In this document: one piece after another, positions 42,153 through 51,077 of the stretch
Layout: every line of letters begins with the position of its first letter
How positions within the stretch are numbered: position 1 is the stretch's first letter
Position numbers and translations under genes: made by a program
Notes under the pieces: model-generated
What the model saw: the letters and a program-made list of their open reading frames with translations, nothing else
Databases searched by the model: none
What the model was told of the DNA's origin: nothing
NCBI GenBank assembly: GCA_014860005.1
Contig: JACZKP010000004.1
Coordinates: 22,248-86,247, forward strand
DNA from: Verrucomicrobiota bacterium
Lineage (GTDB): Bacteria > Verrucomicrobiota > Verrucomicrobiae > Limisphaerales > UBA11358
DNA: 64,000 nt
Direction of reading: 5' to 3'

Positions 42153-42329
42153 GGTTGGGTCAGCCGGTTCTCCGAACGTTTCGACGGTGAATTTGCAGCG
42201 ATCGCTTACGAACGCTGGCAGGTCGAAAATCATGGCTGGACAAGCAGCGGCAAGAGCAGGAATTTGCTGTTGAGTCGTTATGGATGCAGAACCAACAACT
42301 CAGAAATCGCACACGTAAATTCAGGGCGT

Positions 42330-42587
42330 ATGTCACAAGCGATCTCCAGATTCACAGTTCTTCGATTACTCGTCTTCGCCACGCTGATGATTCTTTCTTG
42401 GGCGCTATGGTTTGCGTGCCTGCCCAGCGTACGCGACCAAGCCGTAGTGTGGCTCTTGTTCGCTGCTCTTTCTCTTCTGTTTCTCTGGTCGTTTGTGTTG
42501 TATCGCCGAGAGCGACCACTGGCGTGGATCTGCTGGCTGAGTGTATTGGCGATGGTTCTGCTCGGACTTTGGTTGCCGAGCCAATGA
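42330..42587 (+). CDS. Small membrane protein, unknown function
   Basis: From ATG 42330 the product is 85 residues with three hydrophobic helices (about 8-29, 37-55 and 62-82). The frame is open from 42264, but only the part from 42330 looks protein-like. I recognise no family. There is no clear operon partner. Confidence 0.5.
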   Translation: MSQAISRFTVLRLLVFATLMILSWALWFACLPSVRDQAVVWLLFAALSLLFLWSFVLYRRERPLAWICWLSVLAMVLLGLWLPSQ

Positions 42588-43023
42588 AATCGTTGACAGA
42601 CACGCCAAACTGAATCGCTGACATTGAACCGTCGGTTGCTGGGAAGTCAGAAGTTGCCTGTGTATCGGTCGTAACGGTTGCGACCGCAACGCGATTCCGA
42701 CAGCGGCCACTCGATTCGCAGGGCGGAGATTCATATAAGCATGTCAAAATGAAATCGAAGAACGGAAGATTACGGATGTGGCTGGGAGCCATACTTGTGC
42801 TTGGAGGTTTGGGGATGAGCGTGAACGCTTTGGTGTCACGCCCGCGCGCATTCAACTACGGAGCCACCGCCGTTGTATTGCAGTGATTCTGCGGAGTGCT
42901 ACTGGCGAGAATTTGTGGGATGATGGTTAATGGTTGGAGACGTATCGGTTAATGGCGAAGCCCGTCACCCCGAAAAACTGACGGCTCGACGGAGAACGTT
43001 TCATCCGCAAAACTGCGAGCGCC
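42588..43023. other. Sparse region upstream of the sialidase gene
   Basis: This 436-base stretch holds one possible small gene (42749-42886) and otherwise no feature that I can support. The part just before 43024 probably carries the promoter of the sialidase gene, but no clear -35/-10 pair was found. Confidence 0.5.
42749..42886 (+). CDS. Possible 45-residue membrane peptide
   Basis: From ATG 42749 the frame encodes 45 residues with a basic start (MKSKNGRLRM), one hydrophobic helix (WLGAILVLGGLGMSVNAL) and a polar tail ending VVLQ. This arrangement is like small single-pass membrane proteins. No ribosome site or homology is obvious, so the case is weak. Confidence 0.3.
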   Translation: MKSKNGRLRMWLGAILVLGGLGMSVNALVSRPRAFNYGATAVVLQ

Positions 43024-45465
43024 ATGTTGAGCACAAGCAGTTCTGCAAAATTCTTCTCCGTCGTCCTATTGGGTTCACTCCTGCCGATGACGATTCCGGC
43101 GCAACCGGCCGCCAACCGGCCTTCGCCCCTCATGGTTGCGCCACTGGAAACGCTCAAGACACAAATCCCCAAATCAATCCACGCCACGCGGCCCGATTAC
43201 GTGGTGTTCGTGCCGCAGGTGACGGATGCCGGGGTAAGCGACACTGGCAACGAACATTTCCACGTGTTCGACGGCCCGGACGGTTCGCTCATGGCCGTGT
43301 GGACGCAGAGCACGTCGGAAGGTCAACCGGATCAGCACATCGTCTTTGCGCAAAGCACGGATGAAGGCCAGACGTGGGCCAAGCCGCGCCTCATCGCCGG
43401 GCCGGCCAAGCCCGGTCAGGGGCACATGGCAAGCTGGCAGTTGCCGCTCGTAAGCAAGTCGGGCCGCATTTATGTGCTCTATAGCCAGCACATCGGCAAA
43501 TTCGACACCTTCCCGCATACGACCGGCCGCATGGACGGAGTTTACAGTGATGACCATGGGAAAACCTGGTCCGCGCCGCAGACCGTGGCGATGCCACGCA
43601 GCCCGCGCGACAATCCGGACCCGTCGTTTCCGGGCAACTGGATCGTCTGGCAAAAGCCATTCCGACTCGCCGAGGACAATCGTTATCTGGCCGGGTTCAC
43701 GCGTTGGACCAGCACTGCCGTTAAGAAAAATCCAACGCCATCCTGGATTTCGCACGATGCCCGCGTCGAATTCATGCGCTTTGACAACGTGGATGAAAAC
43801 CCCGAGGTCGCGGATTTCAGAATCACCTGGATCGCGTCCGGCACGAACGCGCTGAGTGTTCCGTTCCCCGGTCATCCTGACATCAGCGCCTGTCAGGAGC
43901 CGTCCATCGTGAAACTGCCGGACGGACGGTTGTTCTGTGTGATGCGCACGGCGGCGGGCAGTCCGTACTGGACGCAGAGTCGCGACGGCGGCGAGACGTG
44001 GACTGCGGCCAAACCTCTTTTGCGGAAGGACGGCGGCGAAGCGTTGAAGCATCCACTCTCGCCCTGTCCGATATACGATCTTGGCGGCAACACCGCCGGC
44101 AGCGGACGCTACGCGCTGTTCATGCACAACCACGACGGCAATTATCAGGGCTACAAGCCGGTGGACACGGGATTGCATCGCCGCCCGGTGTATCTCGTCG
44201 CCGGGCAATTCCAGGCGGACGCGGAGCAGCCCGTGTGGTTCGACGAGCCGAAATTCTTTATGGACCACGATGGCGTGGCGCTGGGGCCGCCGGGTCAGCG
44301 CGGTCGTCTTGATCTGGCCATGTATGCCAGCGTCACGGCGCGGAACGGTAAAACGGTGTTGTGGTATCCGGATCGAAAATTCTTTCTGCTCGGAAAAGTC
44401 CTTGCCACGAACGACAACCTGGCAATGCCGGAAGGCAGTTATTTTCCGCTGTGGGACAAAGCCACCTGCACGCTGACGGACCTGGCGCTGATTTACCAGG
44501 GCGGCACGCACCGTCCGGCGTGGACGGCAGAACGGCTTGCGCCGTACGTGAGTTATCGCGATCAGCACGGCGGCAAGGAGCAATGGTTGTTCGACAGTTT
44601 TCTGTTTATTGAATTTCAGGACGGCAAGCGCATGACGTATCAACCCGATTCCCGCATGACGCCGGCGCAGAAAACCCACTGGAGCTGGTTGCTGGAGCGC
44701 AATTTTTCCGAGGCGGAAGGCATTCCCTTGCTCGAAAAAGTCTGCCGCGAAACGGCGGCGCGCATCGGCCCGCCGCAGCGCCGACGACAGGTGGTCATCA
44801 CGCTGCCGGTGCCGATTCCAGGTCAGACCAACTGGGGCGAGTTGAATGGCCGCGCGCTCGATTTCAACCAAGCCCCCGACCGGCTTGCGGCGTGCGAATG
44901 GTATCTCGACGCCGCGCTGGCGAAATGGAAGGAGTTGTCGCCCCAGCAATTTGATCTGGCCGGTTTTTATTGGGTGGACGAAACCGCGTTGCACAACATG
45001 GAGTTTGTCGCCCAGGTCGCGCAAAGGGTTCACGCGCGCGGCCAGCAGTTCTACTGGATTCCCTACTGGCAGCCTGCCCGGCCAACCGCCGACTGGCGCG
45101 CGTGCGGCTTCGACGTGGTCTGGCAGCAGCCCAACCATTTCTTCCATCCGGAAGTGGCGGATGCCCGATTGCAGGAGGCGTGCGATTTCGCGCGCCGCCA
45201 CGGCATGGGCATGGAAATGGAATTCGATGCGCGCATGATCACGCAACCTGCTGTGTTCGCTCCGCGCTTCGATGCGTATCTCGACGCCTTCACACGCAAC
45301 GGCGCAAAGGAGACGGCCACGATTGCTTACTACGAAGGCGGCGGCGCAGTGTATCAACTCGCCGGTTCGGACAAGCCGGAGGTGCGCCGCTATTACGACC
45401 GCCTGGCGGAATTCATTTTGCACCGGCAATGGCTCGCAGACGCGAAAGCAAAGGCTGACCGCTGA
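43024..45465 (+). CDS. Secreted sialidase-like (BNR) propeller fused to DUF4855 domain
   Basis: The 813-residue protein has a signal peptide (about 27 residues). Residues 60-450 form a BNR/sialidase-type beta-propeller with three Asp-box motifs: STDEGQTW, SDDHGKTW and SRDGGETW. The C-terminal 330 residues match DUF4855: LTDLALIYQGGTHRP, QWLFDSFLFIEFQDGKRMTY, FYWVDETALHNMEFVAQVAQ and GMGMEMEFDARMI. A fusion of the two is unusual. Both parts suggest action on extracellular glycans, but whether it cleaves sialic acid is not shown, since the catalytic Arg triad and Tyr were not verified. Confidence 0.83.
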   Translation: MLSTSSSAKFFSVVLLGSLLPMTIPAQPAANRPSPLMVAPLETLKTQIPKSIHATRPDYVVFVPQVTDAGVSDTGNEHFHVFDGPDGSLMAVWTQSTSEGQPDQHIVFAQSTDEGQTWAKPRLIAGPAKPGQGHMASWQLPLVSKSGRIYVLYSQHIGKFDTFPHTTGRMDGVYSDDHGKTWSAPQTVAMPRSPRDNPDPSFPGNWIVWQKPFRLAEDNRYLAGFTRWTSTAVKKNPTPSWISHDARVEFMRFDNVDENPEVADFRITWIASGTNALSVPFPGHPDISACQEPSIVKLPDGRLFCVMRTAAGSPYWTQSRDGGETWTAAKPLLRKDGGEALKHPLSPCPIYDLGGNTAGSGRYALFMHNHDGNYQGYKPVDTGLHRRPVYLVAGQFQADAEQPVWFDEPKFFMDHDGVALGPPGQRGRLDLAMYASVTARNGKTVLWYPDRKFFLLGKVLATNDNLAMPEGSYFPLWDKATCTLTDLALIYQGGTHRPAWTAERLAPYVSYRDQHGGKEQWLFDSFLFIEFQDGKRMTYQPDSRMTPAQKTHWSWLLERNFSEAEGIPLLEKVCRETAARIGPPQRRRQVVITLPVPIPGQTNWGELNGRALDFNQAPDRLAACEWYLDAALAKWKELSPQQFDLAGFYWVDETALHNMEFVAQVAQRVHARGQQFYWIPYWQPARPTADWRACGFDVVWQQPNHFFHPEVADARLQEACDFARRHGMGMEMEFDARMITQPAVFAPRFDAYLDAFTRNGAKETATIAYYEGGGAVYQLAGSDKPEVRRYYDRLAEFILHRQWLADAKAKADR

Positions 45466-45531
45466 ATCGGCGAACGCGCAGGCCAATTCAGCACTTGCAC
45501 GCCTGACTCTCACGGGCAAAGATGCGCCCGC

Positions 45532-47574
45532 ATGTTCCGACGTGATCCATGGTTAACGGCTGTCTTGCTGGCATTGCTGGGATTTCAACTCTCCGGCTGC
45601 GCCCTGCCGCGACGGGAGATTCCCGGCAACCTGCGCCCCGCCGTGGATGCCGCCATCGAGAAAGTCCGCCCGGCGTTGGTCCGGATTCGCGTGGTTTCCA
45701 CGGATTACAGCGATGGCCGCGAAATCAAAGTTCAGTCGGTCGGCAGCGGCGCGATCATCACCGAGGATGGTTATCTGGTGACCAATCATCACGTGGCCGG
45801 CCACGGCACGCGAATGTTTTGCACGCTGTGGAACCGCGAGGAAATCGAAGCGGACCTTGTGGGCACGGATCCGCTCACGGACATCTCGGTCTTGAAGTTG
45901 AAACCCAAGCTGCCCCGCAAATTTGCCACCGTCGGTTTTGGCGATTCCGCGCGGATGCGCGTGGGCGATCCCGTGCTGGCCATGGGCAGCCCGATGGCGC
46001 TCTCGCAATCGGTCACGCTGGGCATCATCAGCAACACGGAAATGATGATGCCGCGCTTTCAAGGCTCGCGCAGCCGCCTCCGGCTGGACGGTGAAGACGT
46101 CGGCGCACTGGTGAAATGGATCGGACACGACGCGGCGATTTACGGCGGCAACTCTGGCGGACCGCTGGTCAATCTCGCGGGCGACATCATCGGCATCAAT
46201 GAAATCAGTTACGGCCTGGGCGGCGCGATTCCCGGCAATCTGGCCAAGTCGGTCGCCGAGGAACTCATCGCCAGCGGCAAGGTCCGGCGAAGCTGGGTGG
46301 GGGTGGATTTTCAGCCATTGTTCAAGAGTGCAGAGGAGGAACACGGCGTGTTGATCAGCGGTGTGTATCCTGATTCGCCCGCTGATCGCGCCGGATTCAA
46401 GGCCGGGGATTTGCTCCTGGAACTGGCGGGCACCAAGGTTGATGTTCGTTACGATGAACAGATGCCGGATTTGATGCGGCTGACGACCAGTCTGCCCATC
46501 GGGCAATCCGTTCCAGCCGTGATCAAGCGCGGTGGCGAGCTGCTCAACGTGCAGGTGGTACCCGACGAACGCGGGGAAGTGTACCCCAAGCAACAGGAAC
46601 TCAAGCAATGGGGTCTGACCGCGCGGAATCTTTCGGTCTTCATGGCCAAGGAAATGAAGCGCGACAGCCTGGACGGCGCGGTGGTCACTTCCGTGCGGGC
46701 AGGCGGACCAGCCGGCGAAGCCAAGCCCGAATTGCGGAACGGCGACGTGATCGTGGAAGTGAACGACACGGCGGTGAGAAGCGTGCGGGATTTGCAGGAA
46801 TTGACCCGCAAATTGACCGAAGGCAAAACCGACCGCGTGCCCGTGGTGGTGACCTTTGAGCGCAAGGCCGCGCGTTATCTGGCGGTGGTCCGGATCGGGA
46901 TCCAGGAATTGCGCGACCCCGGTTTGGAAGTCACCAAGGCCTGGCTGCCGGTGGAAACCCACGTCATCAGCCGCGAGATTGCGACCCAACTGGGCCAGCC
47001 GGCGTTGCGGGGTTTCTATATTACGCGCGTGTATCCCGGCACCACCGCCGAACGGGCGGGACTCCTGTCCGGAGATTTTATTGTGTCGCTCGACGGCGAG
47101 CGACTCACCGCCTCCGCCGCCGAGCATGAGGATGAACTCGCCACATTGGTGCGCCAATACGACATCGGCAAGACCGTCGAATTGACCGTGCTGCGCGACC
47201 AAGTCCAGCAGAAGATCAACGTGGAACTCGCTCGCTCGCCTCGGTTGAAACGCGAGATGAAGAAATACCGTAACGACGACTTTGAGTTCACTGCGCGCGA
47301 TGTTTCGTTCTTTGACGCCGCCGAGGAACAGTGGGAGCCGGATCAAACCGGCGCACTCGTGGAAGAGGTCAAGTCCGGGAGTTGGGCGGAGCTTGGCTCG
47401 CTCCAGACTGGCGATCTGATTCTGCGCGTGGACGGCCATGCCATCGAAAATGTGGAAACGCTCCGCAAGAGCATGGAGCAAATCGTGAGCGCCCGAAAGA
47501 CGGTGGTGACGATGAAAGTATTGCGCGGCGCCCGCACGACGTTTCTGGAACTGGAACCGGATTGGAAAAACTGA
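45532..47574 (+). CDS. HtrA/DegP-type serine protease with four PDZ-like domains
   Basis: The 680-residue protein starts with a lipoprotein-type signal (LLGFQLSGCALPRR). The trypsin-like domain keeps its triad: His in GYLVTNHHVAGHG, Asp in DPLTDISVLKLKP and Ser in YGGNSGGPLVN. Four PDZ-like repeats follow, at about residues 260-350, 355-455, 465-560 and 580-675, with GVYPDSPADRAGFKAGDLLL and ITRVYPGTTAERAGLLSGDF as clear examples. Most DegP proteins have two. It is probably an envelope quality-control protease. A protease-like gene without the triad follows 21 bases later. Confidence 0.92.
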   Translation: MFRRDPWLTAVLLALLGFQLSGCALPRREIPGNLRPAVDAAIEKVRPALVRIRVVSTDYSDGREIKVQSVGSGAIITEDGYLVTNHHVAGHGTRMFCTLWNREEIEADLVGTDPLTDISVLKLKPKLPRKFATVGFGDSARMRVGDPVLAMGSPMALSQSVTLGIISNTEMMMPRFQGSRSRLRLDGEDVGALVKWIGHDAAIYGGNSGGPLVNLAGDIIGINEISYGLGGAIPGNLAKSVAEELIASGKVRRSWVGVDFQPLFKSAEEEHGVLISGVYPDSPADRAGFKAGDLLLELAGTKVDVRYDEQMPDLMRLTTSLPIGQSVPAVIKRGGELLNVQVVPDERGEVYPKQQELKQWGLTARNLSVFMAKEMKRDSLDGAVVTSVRAGGPAGEAKPELRNGDVIVEVNDTAVRSVRDLQELTRKLTEGKTDRVPVVVTFERKAARYLAVVRIGIQELRDPGLEVTKAWLPVETHVISREIATQLGQPALRGFYITRVYPGTTAERAGLLSGDFIVSLDGERLTASAAEHEDELATLVRQYDIGKTVELTVLRDQVQQKINVELARSPRLKREMKKYRNDDFEFTARDVSFFDAAEEQWEPDQTGALVEEVKSGSWAELGSLQTGDLILRVDGHAIENVETLRKSMEQIVSARKTVVTMKVLRGARTTFLELEPDWKN

Positions 47575-47595
47575 CCACTCAACGCAAATAACATT

Positions 47596-48396
47596 ATGAA
47601 CTGCAACCGTCTCCCCGCCCTGTTCGCCCTCGCTGCCTTGCTCGCGGCACCCGTCTGTTCTAGCCGCGCTGATGAATTCACCCAGAAGGGCCGCGCCGTG
47701 TTTGAGAAGAATCTGGCCACCGTGGTCACCGTGCAGATTGTGCTCAAGATCACGGTCTCCGCTTCCGGCCGGAGTTCCGGCCCCAACGAAACCCGCGCGG
47801 AAGTCACCGGCTCAGTCGTGGACCCGTCCGGGCTGACCGTGCTGGCCTTGTCCTCCTTGGACCCGAGCAGCCTGTATGACGTCCCCGGTTACAACATGGA
47901 AATCGAATTGAGCGACGTTAAAATCCTGCTCCGGGACGGCACCGAAGTACCAGCGGAAGTGGTGCTGCGGGACAAAGACCTCGACCTGGCATTTGTCCGT
48001 CCCAAAACCAAGCCTGCCAGTCCAATGCCGGCGATTGATCTGGCCCAGTCGGCGTCCGCCCAGGTTCTGGATCAGGTGCTCACCATCAATCGGCTGGGCC
48101 GGGCCGCGGGCCGCACCCATGCGGCTTCTGTGGAACGCATCAGCGCGGTCGTACCTAAACCGCGCTTGTTCTACATCCCGGACAGCACGATGACGGCGAC
48201 GCGCCAGGGTTCTCCGGCCTTCACGCTGGAAGGGAAGGTGCTCGGCGTGTTTGTGATGCGCGCGGTCAGTGGCCAGGGCTCCGGCTCGGTGCGCGACAAC
48301 GTCACTTCCATCATCGTGCCTGCCGAGGACATTCTCAAAGCCGCCAAACAAGCCCCCGAAGCCAAGGGCGGTGAAGAAAAGAAGGAATCCTCTTAG
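47596..48396 (+). CDS. Degenerate trypsin-like (S1C) protein without catalytic triad
   Basis: The 266-residue protein has a signal peptide (about 27 residues, ending SSRA). The fold resembles the HtrA protease domain: GSVVDPSGLTVLALSSLD replaces the His strand, VVLRDKDLDLAFVRPK keeps the strand around the Asp, and MTATRQGSPAFTLEGKVLGV takes the place of GNSGGP. The catalytic His and Ser are therefore gone. It is 21 bases downstream of a four-PDZ HtrA gene and may be a regulatory pseudo-protease partner. Confidence 0.72.
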   Translation: MNCNRLPALFALAALLAAPVCSSRADEFTQKGRAVFEKNLATVVTVQIVLKITVSASGRSSGPNETRAEVTGSVVDPSGLTVLALSSLDPSSLYDVPGYNMEIELSDVKILLRDGTEVPAEVVLRDKDLDLAFVRPKTKPASPMPAIDLAQSASAQVLDQVLTINRLGRAAGRTHAASVERISAVVPKPRLFYIPDSTMTATRQGSPAFTLEGKVLGVFVMRAVSGQGSGSVRDNVTSIIVPAEDILKAAKQAPEAKGGEEKKESS

Positions 48397-48599
48397 CCGA
48401 ATCCAGGCGACGGGGCGGATGAACGGTCTGCCCTCAACCCCGCCGGAGCACCCCGATTGCCGGCACAGCGGTGGACGGCGTTGGAAAACCAACACCACGA
48501 TTCTTTCTCCCTGCCCGCTCGGGTGTTTGTCGCGCCAAGAAGCGAGGTTGCGTAAATTCAAAATTGAGTTTTTCGGCGTGAAACTTAGTATACGCCGCG

Positions 48600-49226
48600 A
48601 TGAACCCATCGGGTTATCGAGTTCGGCGAGCCACCTTGGATGACATTGGTGCGTTGCGGGCGCTCTGGGAAGCCATGAGGTTTTCGGCGGGCGACCTGGA
48701 GAAGCGCCTCACCGAGTTTCAAGTGGCAGAGGATCAGGAAGGGAACATCCTGGGCGCGCTCGGCTTTCAAATCACTGGTCGGCAGGCGCGGATTCACAGC
48801 GAGTCTTTCGGCGATTTCTCCCTGGCGGAACCGCTCCGACCGATGTTGTTCAATCGCATTCAAGGATTGGCGGCCAATCATGGCATTGTTCGGTTGTGGA
48901 CTCAGGAAGGTGCGCCGTTCTGGACGCACAACGGGTTTCAACGCCCCACCGCGTCCGCGTTCGAGCGCTTTCCCGCGGGATGGGATCGCGCCTCTGCCGA
49001 ATGGCTCACGCTCCAGCTCAAGGACGAGGAGGCGATTACATCCCTCGAGAAGGAATTCGCCCTGTTCATGGAATCGGAGAAACAGCGCAGCGCCCGGGTG
49101 TTGGATCAAGCGCGAACACTCAAGGTGATCGTCACGGTGATCGCCTTCCTGGTGGCGATTGCCGTTTTTGCCGCGGCGGCCTATGTGTTCTTCACGCGGC
49201 GCGGCGTGGCCTTACCTCTGCCGTGA
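48600..49226 (+). CDS. GNAT-like domain protein with C-terminal membrane anchor
   Basis: The 208-residue protein starts YRVRRATLDDIGALRALWEA, the usual first strand and helix of GNAT acetyltransferases. The middle (LGALGFQITGRQARIHSESF) fits the core sheet; the acetyl-CoA loop (Q/RxxGxG/A) is not clear. A charged helix at about 140-175 and a C-terminal membrane helix (VIVTVIAFLVAIAVFAAAAY) follow. It is convergent with lipA, overlapping it by 15 bases. Enzyme activity is doubtful. Confidence 0.62.
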   Translation: MNPSGYRVRRATLDDIGALRALWEAMRFSAGDLEKRLTEFQVAEDQEGNILGALGFQITGRQARIHSESFGDFSLAEPLRPMLFNRIQGLAANHGIVRLWTQEGAPFWTHNGFQRPTASAFERFPAGWDRASAEWLTLQLKDEEAITSLEKEFALFMESEKQRSARVLDQARTLKVIVTVIAFLVAIAVFAAAAYVFFTRRGVALPLP

Positions 49227-50108
49227 TTCTGGATTGAAGTCGTCGGCGTGGTAGGAACTGCGCACCATCGGGCCGCTGGCGACATGCACAAAACCCATCT
49301 GCTGCGCGATTTCGCCCAGCTCATGGAATCGCGCCGGTGAAACGAATTCTTCGACGGGCAGGTGCCGCAGAGTGGGCTGAAGATACTGGCCCAGGGTGAG
49401 CAGATCGCAACCCGCCGCGCGCAGGTCGGCCAAGGCGGTCAGCACTTCCTCCTCCGTCTCGCCCAGACCGAGCATCAAACCTGACTTCGCATAAATGGCC
49501 TCTCCCCGCCGTGCCTTGACCTTGCGCAGCACGTTGAGCGAGCGGTCGTAGGTGGCGCGTGAACGCACCTGCGGAGTGAGCCGGCGCACGGTTTCCAGGT
49601 TGTGATTGAAAATGTCCGGGTTCGCCACCAGCACGAGTTCGATGTCCCGGTCGCGGTCGTTGAAGTCCGGCGTAAGCACCTCGATGACGATTCCCGGATT
49701 CAGCGTGCGGATGGCATGGATGGTTTGGCGAAAATGTTCAGCGCCCCCATCCGCCAGGTCGTCGCGCGCCACGGCGGTAATGACGACGTGTCTGAGCCGC
49801 ATGCGCCGCGTGGCCTCGGCCACGCGCTGCGGTTCATCGGCTTCCAGGGGCAACGGCCTGGCCGTGCTTACGGCACAGAAGCCGCAGGCGCGCGTACAGC
49901 GGTCGCCCGCGATCATGAAGGTCGCCGTGCCCTTGCTCCAACATTCCCAATGGTTCGGGCATTTCGCGCTTTCGCAGACGGTGTGCAGTTTGAGTTCGTC
50001 CAGCAAACGGCGCGTGCGGGAGAAGGAATCCGAAGTGGGCAGCCGGGTGCGCAACCATTCCGGCAGGCGCGGACGCGGTTTCAGTTCAACGGGCGGCAGT
50101 GTCGGCAT
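49212..50108 (-). CDS. lipA: Lipoyl synthase LipA
   Basis: LipA inserts two sulfur atoms into octanoylated proteins using radical SAM chemistry. From ATG 50108 the product has 298 residues. It has the auxiliary cluster motif CESAKCPNHWECW, the radical SAM motif CTRACGFCAV, and FNHNLETVRRLTPQVRSRAT and TKSGLMLGLGETEEEV-like sequence (here YAKSGLMLGLGETEEE), ending in RSSYHAD. All cluster Cys are present. It overlaps the glutaredoxin gene by 23 bases and lies downstream of gcvH, whose product needs lipoyl modification. Confidence 0.95.
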   Translation of the reverse strand: MPTLPPVELKPRPRLPEWLRTRLPTSDSFSRTRRLLDELKLHTVCESAKCPNHWECWSKGTATFMIAGDRCTRACGFCAVSTARPLPLEADEPQRVAEATRRMRLRHVVITAVARDDLADGGAEHFRQTIHAIRTLNPGIVIEVLTPDFNDRDRDIELVLVANPDIFNHNLETVRRLTPQVRSRATYDRSLNVLRKVKARRGEAIYAKSGLMLGLGETEEEVLTALADLRAAGCDLLTLGQYLQPTLRHLPVEEFVSPARFHELGEIAQQMGFVHVASGPMVRSSYHADDFNPESRQR

Positions 50109-50424
50109 GTTCGTTCTCCAGACGCGACCAGAAGTCGGCCAGTTGTTCCGGGCCGAAGTCGGCAAGAATCTTGCCGTCCACCTCGATCACCGGGGCCAGT
50201 TCCTGGCCAGAAAGCCGGATCATCTCCGCGAAGGCTGTCTCATCGGAGATCACGTCAATGGCTTGGTAGTGGATGGCATGATCCTTGAGCCAGCGTTCGG
50301 CTTTATGACACCACGGGCAATAGGACTTGATGAATAAACGAACTCGTTTTGATTTCACAACGTCACTTTCGAGGAGGCGGGGGAATAATTCAAATGCGGG
50401 GGCGACAAAGTAGCGTTCCTTCAC
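50086..50424 (-). CDS. Glutaredoxin-like protein
   Basis: The 112-residue protein has a Grx fold core: [20 protein letters not shown] with the CPWC redox motif, [15 protein letters not shown] with the cis-Pro region, and a C-terminal helix [15 protein letters not shown]. The first 25 residues are an extra N-terminal segment. It lies between gcvH (4-base overlap) and lipA (23-base overlap), suggesting a role in thiol or Fe-S supply to LipA, which is an inference. Confidence 0.85.
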   Translation of the reverse strand: MKERYFVAPAFELFPRLLESDVVKSKRVRLFIKSYCPWCHKAERWLKDHAIHYQAIDVISDETAFAEMIRLSGQELAPVIEVDGKILADFGPEQLADFWSRLENEHADTAAR

Positions 50425-50807
50425 GCCGCCGTTATCTGTGCTGAATACTGTTCCGGCGACACTAGGCCGTCGAGTTCGGCGGCGTCCGTGAGCTTGAGTT
50501 TGAAAAACCAGCCGCCGGCGTAGGGTTCGGTGTTGACCAGCCCCGGATTGTCCACCACCGCCTGATTAGTCTCGATGACCTCTCCGCTCACGGGCGCGTA
50601 AATGTCGCTGGCGGTTTTGACCGATTCGACCACCGCGCACGCCTCGCCAGCGCGGATTCTCCGGCCCTTCGCGGGCAGTTCGACAAAGACCACGTCGGTC
50701 AATTCATGCTGTGCGTGATCGGTGATACCGACCACGGCGGTATCGCCATCCACACGCACCCATTCGTGCGACTTCGCGTATTTCAAATCGGCAGGAACAT
50801 TCGACAT
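50421..50807 (-). CDS. gcvH: Glycine cleavage system H protein GcvH
   Basis: GcvH carries the aminomethyl group on its lipoyl arm in glycine cleavage. The 128-residue product has [20 protein letters not shown], the lipoyl site [20 protein letters not shown] (Lys in ESVKT), and the family end [11 protein letters not shown]. Length is standard. Other gcv genes are not in the window; it is instead grouped with a glutaredoxin and lipA. Confidence 0.96.
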   Translation of the reverse strand: MSNVPADLKYAKSHEWVRVDGDTAVVGITDHAQHELTDVVFVELPAKGRRIRAGEACAVVESVKTASDIYAPVSGEVIETNQAVVDNPGLVNTEPYAGGWFFKLKLTDAAELDGLVSPEQYSAQITAA

Positions 50808-51077
50808 GCGGGAATTGAGTCAGGGCGCGGGCGTTTGGTCAAACAGGTTTTTGGAACAGCTTGTTGGCGAGGTGTGGTTCGCCTGGCCCGAATGCCGTCA
50901 GGTCCAATCAAAACTTGTTGCCCGGTGTGTTCCAGATTCAGCTTGTTCGGAATTCGATGCGCATGTTACAAAACACCGTCAGCTAAAGCCAGTTGGCCTG
51001 AGTTCAAACTCGGTGAAGTGCCGCTGACGGTCTTGGCTTTCGACTGCGCCGGCAAACGTTGGATTCATGGGGGAAAA

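Noticed and set aside
43174..45519. 781-codon minus-strand open frame opposite the sialidase-DUF4855 gene
   Set aside because: Shadow frame: Arg/His rich, no domain, and exactly antisense to Asp-box and DUF4855 motifs.
45553..47481. 642-codon minus-strand open frame opposite the HtrA gene
   Set aside because: Antisense to a protease with intact triad; no recognisable domain.
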